Below are positions 9,675 through 17,606 of a stretch of 33,724 nt of DNA, piece by piece. Made by a program: the position numbers and the translations under genes. The stretch covers positions 1-33,724 of the forward strand of contig JASMKO010000055.1 in NCBI GenBank assembly GCA_030749225.1, read 5' to 3'. The notes under the pieces are model-generated. The model was given only the letters and a program-made list of their open reading frames with translations, was not told the DNA's origin and did not search any database. Numbering within the stretch: position 1 is the stretch's first letter; every line of letters begins with the position of its first letter. Source of the DNA: Verrucomicrobiota bacterium. Lineage in GTDB: Bacteria; Verrucomicrobiota; Verrucomicrobiia; Limisphaerales; UBA1096.

Positions 9675-12302
9675 TCAGTCGATGTATAAAAAGCGGTTGG
9701 ATGCCATGAGCACTTGGGCCAGCGTGGCGAGCGCACGTATTTCCGGGGCGCCTGGCTGAGTCTTGATTTTCTTTTGCCACTCGGCGTTGGGATCGGCTCT
9801 GAACAGTTCTGCCTGCTGTGCAAGAAAATCGGAGAGGAACCGATGCTCTTCATCGGTGGGCGGGGTGGCGAACAGTTTCCGGTACAGTTTTTCGAGCCGC
9901 TGAGTTGCATCGGTTGGGTGGTTTGCAAATAGCTGATTCGACAACCCGCCGGTCAGCCGAATTATCTGGTCGTCGTTCAGGAACCAAAGCGACTGGGTGG
10001 CCACCGTTGTCGTTCTTCGTTGGTTACAGTTCGGCTTCATCACCGGCAAATCAAACGTGGCCAGCATGTTTAACGGCAGACTGCGGTTGACCTCGATGAA
10101 AGCGCTTCGCCGGAACGCTGCGTTCTTCTGTCCTCGGACCCCGGCGGCCAGTCCGTCCCGGATTTTTTGTATACCAATGACGACCTTGCCTTCGGCATCA
10201 GTCGTGATCGGGATGCTAGGGCCGCCGGATTCGAGATTCAGGTCGCCGGTTGTTGCCAGTATAAAATCCCGGATAGCTTCCGCTTCCAGTCGCCTAAGGT
10301 TGGCCCGGGCGAGCAGTCGGTTTTCCGGGTCGATCGCGTCCAGTTCCGGGGTGCGCTGTGCGGACTGCTGGTAGACGGTTGAGAACAGGATCATACGGTG
10401 CAGCCGTTTTTGGTCCCAGCCGTGCTCCGCAAAATCGGCGGCCAGCCAGTCGAGCAACTCGGGGTGGGAGGGCGGTTCGCCGTTCAGGCCAAAGTCTCCC
10501 GGGGTGTCCACGATGCCGCGTCCAAAGTGATGCTGCCAGACGCGGTTGACGAACACCCTCGCTGTCAGCGGGTGCCGCCCGCTGGTCAGGTGTTTGGCGT
10601 AGGCGATACGCCGGCCGGTGGTAGAGCGGGTGGACTCGTTCATCGGCAGCTCCGGGGCGCGTTCCGCCTGCGTCAGGACGGCGAGTTCGCCCGGCTGCAC
10701 CTTCTCGCCGGGGCTGTCCAGGTCGCCCCGGAAAAGCACTGCGCTCACCGGTATCACGTCCGGTTGCTCGGTGGCCACGCGGATCAAGCTCTTGGGCGGT
10801 TTTGTGTCGCGCACCTTGGTAATTTCCTCCTTCTGTTTTTCAAACTCGCGATGTGCGGCGTTGTCGTATTCCACGAGGAAACCGGCGATGAAGCTGATCG
10901 GTTTTACCATGGGGTACAGGTCGAGCAACTCCTTTTGCCGCTCGGTTCGAGCCTTGCCCGGTTCGAGCACGGCTTGGAGGGTTTCTTCGCGAACGTCTTC
11001 CGGAACATCGCTGAGCTTGGCTGCCTGGATTTTCTCTGCCAGCTCGTTTTTCTTCGCCTGGATTGCGGCGTCCATCTCCTTGGCGCGGGTCTCGATCTTC
11101 TCGGCTTTTTTTTGATCTTCTGCGGAGGTGACGTCGATTAATCGTGCCGAAGGTTGCTGCCATTTTTTCAACGGGAACACCGGGTCGAAGATGGCGCGGA
11201 AACGGTAGTAATCATCTATACCGATCGGGTCGTACTTGTGATCATGGCACTGTGCGCACCCGACGGTCAGTCCAAGCGTTGAGGAGCCAATCACCTGCAC
11301 AGCATCCGCCACCGCTTGGTTGCGATCGGCAAGTGAGTTACTCGTCTGAGTCGGATCCGGTGCCAACCGCATGAAGCCTGTCGCGGTGAGCAACTCCACG
11401 TGGCGAGGATTGTTCGTGTCCGGTTTGCCATCGATGAGTTCATCGCCGGCGATTTGTTCGCGGAGGAACTGGTCGACTGGTTTGTTCTGATTGAACGACT
11501 GAAAAATGTAGTCGCGATAGTGCCAGGCGTTGGGCCGCCTGGTGTCGCTGCCGCCGCCGCCGTCGCTTTCGGCGTAGCCGGCCACGTCCATCCAATGCCG
11601 CCCCCAGCGCACGCCAAATTCCGGTGAACTGAGCAGGCGTTCGACGAGCCGGGCCCATGCGTGTGGTGTTTCGTCATTGACGAACGCCTCCACCTCGTCG
11701 GCAGTTGGTGGTAGGCCGGTGATGTTGTGGGTAATTCGGCGGATCAATGTCTCCCGGTTGGCCCGGGGTGAAAATCGAAGGCCGCGATTGGCTAAGCGCT
11801 TGGCGATGAAGGCGTCGATGGGTGTCCGGATGTCGAACCCACTTGGCTGCGGCACGGGATGCTCCATCACCGGTTGGAATGCCCAGTGGTTGAGTTCCTC
11901 TTCGGTGAACTGGATGGAGTCCGGATCCTTTGGCTCGGATCGAACCGTCCCGGCGCCCTGCGCGATCCAGTTCCGGATGATCTGCTTTTGGTCGAGCGTC
12001 AGTTTCTTTGGCCCGTCCGGCATCTCGTTCGAGGCGACTTGTTTCCACAGCAGGCTGGCCTCGGGGTCTCCGGGAACGATTGCCGCCCCGGAGTCGCCGC
12101 CGGTTTGCATCAGGTGAACCAGCCGAACGTCGAGGCCGCCGCGTTTCTTTTTCTCCTCCCCGTGACAATGAAAACAGGCAGCCTTGAGGATGGGGCGAAC
12201 GTCCATCTCAAACTTGAGCGTCTCGGAGCGGGCGGTGTTGGTGCAGGTTGCGGTGAAAAGAAGCGCTATGAACCTAGTTAAGTTTGTGCGTCGGACATTC
12301 AT
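9675..12302 (-). CDS. DUF1549/DUF1553 protein with planctomycete cytochrome c domain
   Basis: About 875 residues from the ATG at 12302, which begins MNVRRTNLTRFIALLFTATC, a plausible signal peptide. The longer open frame would start at a TTG inside the palindrome at 12370 and is less likely. Domain order is PSCyt1 with haem motif CFHCH at 43-47 and the 'MPDGPKKLTLDQKQ' loop, then DUF1549 (PSCyt2) with LPPTADEVEAFV and GVRWGRHWMDVAGYAESDG. A second CxxCH (CAQCHDHKYDPI) lies inside DUF1549. A coiled-coil-like charged stretch follows, and DUF1553 (PSD1) ends the protein with 'LTARVFVNRVWQHHFGRGIV' and 'LPLNMLATFDLP'. It is a periplasmic or exported multihaem protein and the first gene of the DUF1553-DUF1501-macroglobulin run. 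It also contains a one-mismatch copy of the iterated palindrome at 11788-11803 (LAKRLA). Confidence 0.94.
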   Translation of the reverse strand: MNVRRTNLTRFIALLFTATCTNTARSETLKFEMDVRPILKAACFHCHGEEKKKRGGLDVRLVHLMQTGGDSGAAIVPGDPEASLLWKQVASNEMPDGPKKLTLDQKQIIRNWIAQGAGTVRSEPKDPDSIQFTEEELNHWAFQPVMEHPVPQPSGFDIRTPIDAFIAKRLANRGLRFSPRANRETLIRRITHNITGLPPTADEVEAFVNDETPHAWARLVERLLSSPEFGVRWGRHWMDVAGYAESDGGGGSDTRRPNAWHYRDYIFQSFNQNKPVDQFLREQIAGDELIDGKPDTNNPRHVELLTATGFMRLAPDPTQTSNSLADRNQAVADAVQVIGSSTLGLTVGCAQCHDHKYDPIGIDDYYRFRAIFDPVFPLKKWQQPSARLIDVTSAEDQKKAEKIETRAKEMDAAIQAKKNELAEKIQAAKLSDVPEDVREETLQAVLEPGKARTERQKELLDLYPMVKPISFIAGFLVEYDNAAHREFEKQKEEITKVRDTKPPKSLIRVATEQPDVIPVSAVLFRGDLDSPGEKVQPGELAVLTQAERAPELPMNESTRSTTGRRIAYAKHLTSGRHPLTARVFVNRVWQHHFGRGIVDTPGDFGLNGEPPSHPELLDWLAADFAEHGWDQKRLHRMILFSTVYQQSAQRTPELDAIDPENRLLARANLRRLEAEAIRDFILATTGDLNLESGGPSIPITTDAEGKVVIGIQKIRDGLAAGVRGQKNAAFRRSAFIEVNRSLPLNMLATFDLPVMKPNCNQRRTTTVATQSLWFLNDDQIIRLTGGLSNQLFANHPTDATQRLEKLYRKLFATPPTDEEHRFLSDFLAQQAELFRADPNAEWQKKIKTQPGAPEIRALATLAQVLMASNRFLYID

Positions 12303-12369
12303 CCAATTGACCAGCCCGATGGTACAAAACCGGACGGGCGAAGCAACCACGATTGACCAGTTGCCAAGC

Positions 12370-12385
12370 TTGGCCAAGCGCTTGG
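12370..12385. repeat. Iterated palindrome copy in divergent promoter region (16 bp)
   Basis: Perfect TTGGCCAAGCGCTTGG, immediately preceded by a second overlapping palindrome CCAAGCTTGG (12364-12373). It lies in the 133-bp divergent space between the DUF1553 gene and the serine hydrolase gene. Confidence 0.9.
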
Positions 12386-12435
12386 TTTAGATTTGTGCCG
12401 CCCGGCCGGGACGGCTACGTTGCCGGCGATTCTTT

Positions 12436-13674
12436 ATGGTTAAATATTTTGTCACGACCCTGTTCATGGGCGTTATCCTCCTAGCTCATCCGGGCGCGGC
12501 CGAGCTTGGCCAAGCGGTGGGGTTGGCCGCGGAGAAGAACGCTACCAATTTGGGATTTGACGCCAAGAAGCTGGACGCCGTTTTCGCGGTTCAAAAAAAG
12601 CTGATCGTGGACAAGCAGGCACCGTCAAATGTTGGCCTGATTGCTCGCAGGGGAAAGGTGGTTTACCATCGAGCGGCGGCCTCGGGGATGCCGCACGACC
12701 GGGCAATCAACGACCAAACTGTGTTCCCGATCTGGTCGATGACCAAGCCGGTCACCAGCGTGGCAGCGATGATCCTGCACGAGCGCGGCAAGTTCAAACT
12801 GGACGACCCAGTGGAGGATGCCTTGCCGGAGTTGGCCAAGGTGAAGGTCAAGACTGCTGACGGAAAAACATTGCCGTTGGCCAAGCCAATCACCTATCGC
12901 AACCTATTCCTGCACACAGCCGGTTTTGACGGTTACGAGGGGCTTTATCACCAGAACGGTTTCTGGGGGAAAACAACCCGGGCGAAGAGCCTCGAGTGGA
13001 TCATCGGTGAGTTGGTCAAAGAGCCGGTAGGACATCAGCCGGGCGCGAAGTACACCTACGGCATGAGCACTGCGGTGCTGGGGCGTGCCATTGAGGCGTT
13101 GTCAGGCAAAACGCTTGATCATTTTTTAAGAAAGGAACTCTTTCTGCCATTGGGAATGAAGGACACACGTTTTCATCTCACCAAGCGTACCCGCAAACGG
13201 TTCCAGCCGTTGAGCGTGTTTGAGGATGGTGCGTTCCGTGCCGGCAAACCGGCGGAGGATGAGTTACCCTACGCAAAAGAGGTGCCGTTATACCTCGGAG
13301 GAGAGGGCCTAGTCTCGACAATGGCGGACTACGCGCGATTTTGCCAGATGCTCGTGGATGGCGGCCGGGCGCAGGGTGGAAAACAGATTCTTAAGCCGGC
13401 GACGCTGAAGTTGATGTGGACGGACCAATTGGGTGACATCCCGGGATACGAAGATCGGAAGAACGGCAACGGGTTTGGGCTTGGGTTTTATGTGCTTAAC
13501 GATTTCAACCGGTACGGTGCCGATGGTGTGTTTGGCTGGGGCGGCTATCACACTACCCATTTTTGGATCGATCCACAAAATGAAATATACGCCATCTTCC
13601 TGTGCCGGCGTTACCCGTTCAGTGAGGCGACACTTACGCAATTTCGTGCGGCGGTCTACGAGGCGATGAAGTGA
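12436..13674 (+). CDS. Beta-lactamase-fold serine hydrolase (class C / esterase EstB-like)
   Basis: A 412-residue exported protein. MVKYFVTTLFMGVILLAHPG is a signal peptide. The catalytic S-x-x-K is SMTK at 101-104, in the context FPIWSMTKPVTSVAAMI. The second element is YTY at 206-208 (in KYTYGMSTAVLG), where penicillin-recognising enzymes usually have YSN or YAN. The C-terminal GGYHTTHFWIDP fills the role of the KTG/HxG element. These belong to the beta-lactamase/D-alanyl-D-alanine carboxypeptidase/esterase superfamily (Pfam Beta-lactamase). Overall it resembles the EstB-type esterases more than true AmpC enzymes, so resistance should not be inferred. The start codon directly precedes the signal peptide. 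A partial palindrome copy at 12504-12517 encodes LGQAVG in the mature N-terminus. Confidence 0.9.
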   Translation: MVKYFVTTLFMGVILLAHPGAAELGQAVGLAAEKNATNLGFDAKKLDAVFAVQKKLIVDKQAPSNVGLIARRGKVVYHRAAASGMPHDRAINDQTVFPIWSMTKPVTSVAAMILHERGKFKLDDPVEDALPELAKVKVKTADGKTLPLAKPITYRNLFLHTAGFDGYEGLYHQNGFWGKTTRAKSLEWIIGELVKEPVGHQPGAKYTYGMSTAVLGRAIEALSGKTLDHFLRKELFLPLGMKDTRFHLTKRTRKRFQPLSVFEDGAFRAGKPAEDELPYAKEVPLYLGGEGLVSTMADYARFCQMLVDGGRAQGGKQILKPATLKLMWTDQLGDIPGYEDRKNGNGFGLGFYVLNDFNRYGADGVFGWGGYHTTHFWIDPQNEIYAIFLCRRYPFSEATLTQFRAAVYEAMK

Positions 13675-13977
13675 TCATATGAGGTGAATTGGCGTTGGTT
13701 AATCGGGTTGCTTGAAGTTCGCGGACTCCAGTTAGCCAAAGATCATTCGGGAGGTGGCCTTGTGGATGCATGTGCACGAGTTCAATCTCAATGGGGTGGG
13801 CACATGATTTTCACCGTTGGCGACGAGCAATCTGTTCTCCTTGACATGCAGGTCTGATGCATTCGTGGCCAAGCGCTTGCCCAGGTCTGAACAGGTTTGC
13901 TCTGCAGTCAGGGGACTTTTGGTGCATTGCAAAAAACGGTTGAAAACGGGCTATGACGGCATAACTGTTTCCGGGTT
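13675..13977. other. Intergenic region without a supported gene
   Basis: About 300 bp between the serine hydrolase and the ankyrin lipoprotein. It holds a 14-base copy of the iterated palindrome (TGGCCAAGCGCTTG, 13866-13879). A 66-codon minus-strand frame (13732-13932) has no recognisable domain and no ribosome-binding site and is not called. The promoter of the downstream gene is presumably in the last 100 bases, but no clear -35/-10 pair could be named. Confidence 0.6.
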
Positions 13978-14448
13978 ATGAAATCACTCCTTGTTTTGGT
14001 TGTCGTGACGGTTGCGTTGGCAGGGTGCGGGACAACCAAGGCGATGTTGATTCATAAGGCCGCCTTTGATGGAAACATTAAGGCGGTGAGACGGCATCTG
14101 GATGGGGGGGTGGATGCGAACACGGCGACCGAGTCGGGAAACACTCCGTTGCATGCGGCGGCGAGGCGGGGGCAGGTCGAGGTTATCGAGTTGCTTCTGG
14201 CTCGTGGTGCGGATGTCAATGCGAGTGATGTGCGCGGTTGGATTCCGTTGCATCAGGCTGTGGATCAGGGGCACGCATTGGCAGTTGAACTGCTTCTTGC
14301 CAACGGTGCGGCCGTAAATGCGAGGATGAAGGGCGGTGGCTTTACCGCACTCGATTTGGCGCAGATAAGGGAATACAATGGATTGGTCGCCTTTCTTCGA
14401 GAGCATGGGGGTATGACAGGTGCGGTGTTGCAGAATGTTGAGAGATAA
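13978..14448 (+). CDS. Ankyrin-repeat lipoprotein
   Basis: A 156-residue protein. The N-terminus LLVLVVVTVALAGCGTTK is a lipoprotein signal with lipobox LAGC (Cys 17), so the mature protein should be lipid-anchored in the envelope. The rest consists of about four ankyrin repeats: 'MLIHKAAFDGNIKAVRRHL', 'GNTPLHAAARRGQVEVIELL', 'GWIPLHQAVDQGHALAVELL' and 'GFTALDLAQIREYNGLVAFL'. Each has the TPLH-type turn and the 'GADVNA' linker. Ankyrin repeats mediate protein binding and the partner is unknown. The gene stands alone, with local composition somewhat less GC-rich than the genes to either side. No SD is obvious before the ATG at 13978. Confidence 0.9.
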   Translation: MKSLLVLVVVTVALAGCGTTKAMLIHKAAFDGNIKAVRRHLDGGVDANTATESGNTPLHAAARRGQVEVIELLLARGADVNASDVRGWIPLHQAVDQGHALAVELLLANGAAVNARMKGGGFTALDLAQIREYNGLVAFLREHGGMTGAVLQNVER

Positions 14449-14616
14449 AACGTCTGAAAGCTACCTTGAGTTTTGTATGCATTGCGGCATCCCGTGGCTG
14501 CAAGGCGGCTGTTCAATTTCTTATTAACTAGGACACTGTCACCATTGGGGAGTCGGTGCGTTTTATCAGTTGCAGTTTGTTTAGTGATCCTTCCTTGAAA
14601 AGCAGCATAATTGGCC

Positions 14617-14982
14617 ATGAACCATGAGGCATTGAATCTTGAAGAGAAGTTCTCTCGTTTTAGCGAACATTGGTCACCGCGTGTCATCGCCGAGATGAAC
14701 GATACCCAGTTTAAGCTGGTTAAGGCCAAGGGGGAGTTCGTGTGGCATTCGCATAGTGATACAGATGAAGTTTTTATCGTTATCAGTGGCGTTTTGGACA
14801 TCGAATTCAGGGATGGAAATATCCGGCTGGAGGCCGGGGAAATGTTCGTTGTTCCAAAGGGCGTTGAGCACCGGCCGGTCGCTCGGGAGGAATGCCGACT
14901 GATGTTGATGGAGCCCAAGGGGGTGGTCAACACAGGCGATATCGGAGGCGACTTAACCGCGGAAAACGACATCTGGGTTTAA
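14617..14982 (+). CDS. Cupin-domain protein
   Basis: A 121-residue single-domain cupin. Cupin motif 1 is visible as FVWHSHSDTDEVFIVISG, with metal ligands His-x-His and a Glu, and motif 2 as 'AGEMFVVPKGVEHRPVA' with the third His. Such small cupins bind a divalent metal and act as isomerases, dioxygenases or sugar-binding modules. The sequence does not decide which. The ATG at 14617 was preferred over a TTG two codons upstream. It lies 168 bp after the ankyrin lipoprotein on the same strand and is probably transcribed separately. The region between (14449-14616) shows nothing recognisable. Confidence 0.9.
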   Translation: MNHEALNLEEKFSRFSEHWSPRVIAEMNDTQFKLVKAKGEFVWHSHSDTDEVFIVISGVLDIEFRDGNIRLEAGEMFVVPKGVEHRPVAREECRLMLMEPKGVVNTGDIGGDLTAENDIWV

Positions 14983-15114
14983 GCCAGATACGACGGTTTC
15001 GGGTATAATCTCGCCTTTGAGTGAGAGGGAAGGGTGAGGGTGAAAGCTGGTGGTTCTTTGATGGCCTTCAGTTTTGGAATCGCCGCATCGCGCCTATTGT
15101 CCACTTTTCCGGTA

Positions 15115-17472
15115 CTAGTCCAGATTGTTTTTTGGTTTAGTGATGGTGACTTGGGGTGGGTCTTGCGCGAGGAGGCGTTGAGATTCGCCCAATAGAAATT
15201 CGACCTCGGTGAACGGTTCGTGGCTGATGTCCTGCCAGCGGATGAGGCCCCGTCGGTCGATGAGGAAGGTGCCGTGCAATGGCTGCTGCTCGAAGTCGTC
15301 GTAGGCGCGGTATTGCTGGAATACGTTCAGCGAGGCGTCAGAGACGAGCGGGAAGGGGAATGGCGCGCCGGTTTTGTTCTGCTGTACGGTCTCTAGCAGC
15401 CCGGCAATGTGGTCGGTGCTGATGGCTATGAGATCTATCCCGGCCGCCCGGAATCGGTCGGTCTCGGGGGCGAAGATGCCGAGTTGCTCGATACAGTGCG
15501 CGCAGCCTTTTCCGAGATAGAAAATAACGATCAACGGCCGGCCGGCGTAGTTGGCCAGGGTGTGTAGTTTGCCCTGTCCATCGTTCAGTTCCCAATGGGG
15601 TGCGGGCGAGGGAGTCCAGCGGAATGGGCCCAGCGTGTCGAGTGACGGCCGGTCGCCGACATCGGCGGCCGGCTGGAAGGCCACGCGCCAATCGTCTGGC
15701 AGGCTGAGTTTTTGTGCGATGGGGGCCAGCCGTTGAAAGACAGCTCGCTCGATGTCGAGATGCGCGGAAAGGGTGCGGAGTTTTTTGAACTGCTCGATGG
15801 CCTCCTTCTCTTTGCCATTGCGCCAAAGGATGTCGGCATGGTTGGCCAATGGCTGCACCTGGCCCTCTGCTTTGGCGGTGCGGGCGGCGAGTTTTTCCGC
15901 CTCCTTTTTGTCGCCGATCCGGAGATGGAGCTGTGACTTACGCTCGTGCGACAGTTTGCCGGCCTTCGCGATCTCCTGCTTGAACACGTCGGCATTGCCA
16001 TTCACCACGGCTTGGCAGGCGAGGAGCTCGGCCCGATATTGGTTCACGGTCTTGAGTCGACTGTCGAACGGTTTCATCGCTTTTTCGCAAGCCTTTTTGG
16101 TTTCCTTTTCGTTCTTTTCGCCCTCCTTGGCCTCCTTTTTGGCCTTGGCCACAGCGGCGAGTTTTCGTTCCTGCACTTGGTCCTCGAGGTCGTCGAATCG
16201 GTCGAGGATTCCGGCACCTTTCTGCACTTGGCCAAGAGCGTAATGGGCTGCGCCGACGGCGGCCAAGCGCTTAGCCTGCTCCTCCGGAATGGTGGTTGGC
16301 TCGATATAGACGGTCTGCGAGGCATCGATGATTTGATCCCACATCTCGTAGCGTAGCAGCGTCTCGAGCAGGCGTGTGCGGCCGTAGCGGGCGCTGCCAC
16401 GCTTGCCGTACTCGGTGGGCGCGTTCGGCTTGGCCAGTGAGTTGTATTTCGGATGGCGGGGCAGTTCGATCATGTTGCGCGCGAGTGCCACGGCGTCGCT
16501 GGCTCGGCCAAGGTGGTTGAGGTTGCGGATGAGCCATTCGTTGTTGTGGGCGAAGTTGTGGATCTGGTCTGGCATGACGCGGTCGCGCATCATATGGGCA
16601 TGATCAACGCGGGCGCTGGCCTCCTGTTGCCAGGCGGAGTCGTGGTAGCGCTTGAGTTTGGAGTAGATATGTCCCGGCATATGCCACATGTGGGCGATGC
16701 CGGGCGAGCCCTGCCCACACCGGGCGGCGGAGTCGAGGGCACGTTCCGCTTTCTCATAGTCCCACAGGTGGATGCGGAAGTGATGGCACGGGTGCATCGG
16801 CTCGATATCGAGCACGTCCTCAATCAGCGCGTTGACAGCACCGTGGCTGTGGATGGGCAGCCCGTTTCGGCTGCTCTCCCACATCCAGACGGCGAGGAAC
16901 GCCTTAGCCTCGATGTCGTCCGGGTATTCGTGAATGATTGTCTCGAGGTCGCGGATCATTTTGCGGCGGCGATCTTTTTTGTCCTTCTTGGTCTCGGCCC
17001 AGTAGTTGGTTTCGCTGTCGATCCAGAGCTGTTCTCGTTTGGTTATGCCGGTTCGGCGTTTTTTTGCCTCGGCGATGAAGCCCTGTGCGCGTTTGTCGTT
17101 GCCGCGGTTGGCCACGGCCATGCCCCAGTAGGCCATGGCACAGTCCGGGTCGAGCATCGCCGCCTGGCGGAAACTGCGCTCGGCTTCGAAGTACCAGAAG
17201 CCGTGCAGTTGCGCGACGCCCTGCGTGAAAAACAGCTGCGCCTTTTGCACCGGAGTCGTGATCGGGAAACGCACACGCCCCATGCCCTTCATGAGATAGG
17301 CGTTCGAGCGCGGTCCCTCGTTGAACGCTTCGCCGTGGTATGAATGTCCCTCGAGCACCTTCTTTTCGTTGTCGCTCGTGGACTCGTTGGCGGTTGCTGG
17401 CTTGGGCAGGTCGACGGTGAAAATGGCTGCAATTGTCCCTAAAACACGAAAGTTGAGTCGTTTCAAATTCAC
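15115..17472 (-). CDS. TPR and redoxin (AhpC/TSA-like) domain exported protein
   Basis: About 785 residues from a GTG at 17472, which begins a hydrophobic export signal (NLKRLNFRVLGTIAAIFTVD). A TTG at 17538 would add 22 residues of non-signal sequence. The N-terminal two thirds are TPR-like helices, such as FEAERSFRQAAMLDPDCAMA and the His-rich 'HMWHMPGHIYSKLKRYHDSA', with a Lys/Glu-rich stretch in the middle (KKEAKEGEKNEKETKKACEK). The C-terminal domain is a thioredoxin-fold redoxin, 'LIVIFYLGKGCAHCIEQLG', with a CxxC at 657/660 and then IDLIAISTD and 'HGTFLIDRRGLIRWQDIS'. The retained CxxC suggests periplasmic thiol-disulfide activity. The substrate is unknown. Proteins of this architecture are frequent in PVC and related phyla. 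The gene is divergent from pheT, and the 3' side (14983-15114) holds no clear terminator. Confidence 0.88.
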   Translation of the reverse strand: MNLKRLNFRVLGTIAAIFTVDLPKPATANESTSDNEKKVLEGHSYHGEAFNEGPRSNAYLMKGMGRVRFPITTPVQKAQLFFTQGVAQLHGFWYFEAERSFRQAAMLDPDCAMAYWGMAVANRGNDKRAQGFIAEAKKRRTGITKREQLWIDSETNYWAETKKDKKDRRRKMIRDLETIIHEYPDDIEAKAFLAVWMWESSRNGLPIHSHGAVNALIEDVLDIEPMHPCHHFRIHLWDYEKAERALDSAARCGQGSPGIAHMWHMPGHIYSKLKRYHDSAWQQEASARVDHAHMMRDRVMPDQIHNFAHNNEWLIRNLNHLGRASDAVALARNMIELPRHPKYNSLAKPNAPTEYGKRGSARYGRTRLLETLLRYEMWDQIIDASQTVYIEPTTIPEEQAKRLAAVGAAHYALGQVQKGAGILDRFDDLEDQVQERKLAAVAKAKKEAKEGEKNEKETKKACEKAMKPFDSRLKTVNQYRAELLACQAVVNGNADVFKQEIAKAGKLSHERKSQLHLRIGDKKEAEKLAARTAKAEGQVQPLANHADILWRNGKEKEAIEQFKKLRTLSAHLDIERAVFQRLAPIAQKLSLPDDWRVAFQPAADVGDRPSLDTLGPFRWTPSPAPHWELNDGQGKLHTLANYAGRPLIVIFYLGKGCAHCIEQLGIFAPETDRFRAAGIDLIAISTDHIAGLLETVQQNKTGAPFPFPLVSDASLNVFQQYRAYDDFEQQPLHGTFLIDRRGLIRWQDISHEPFTEVEFLLGESQRLLAQDPPQVTITKPKNNLD

Positions 17473-17606
17473 AAAGGCGGGGAGTTTTCCACCATCCCCC
17501 AGCGATGGCAAAGGATTTGTGACGCAGCTCCGAGCCAAGAATTCAATCGCATTTTGGCATGATTCGCTTACCGTGCGCGTCCCGGTTTTCGCCGGTTCCC
17601 AGCGGA

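Noticed and set aside
10398-11141. 247-codon plus-strand frame opposite the DUF1553 gene
   Set aside because: Shadow of the DUF1553 coding strand. Composition is atypical and no domain is present.
12303-12377. N-terminal extension of the DUF1553 protein from a TTG inside the palindrome
   Set aside because: The extension would place 25 residues before a good signal peptide. The ATG at 12302 fits export better.
12436-13674. Antibiotic-resistance beta-lactamase
   Set aside because: The SxxK is present, but the second motif is YTY and the overall pattern is of esterase/carboxypeptidase relatives, so no resistance claim is made.
13732-13932. 66-codon minus-strand frame in the 13.7-13.9 kb spacer
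   Set aside because: No domain, no ribosome-binding site, and it spans a palindrome copy. Not distinguishable from a random open frame.
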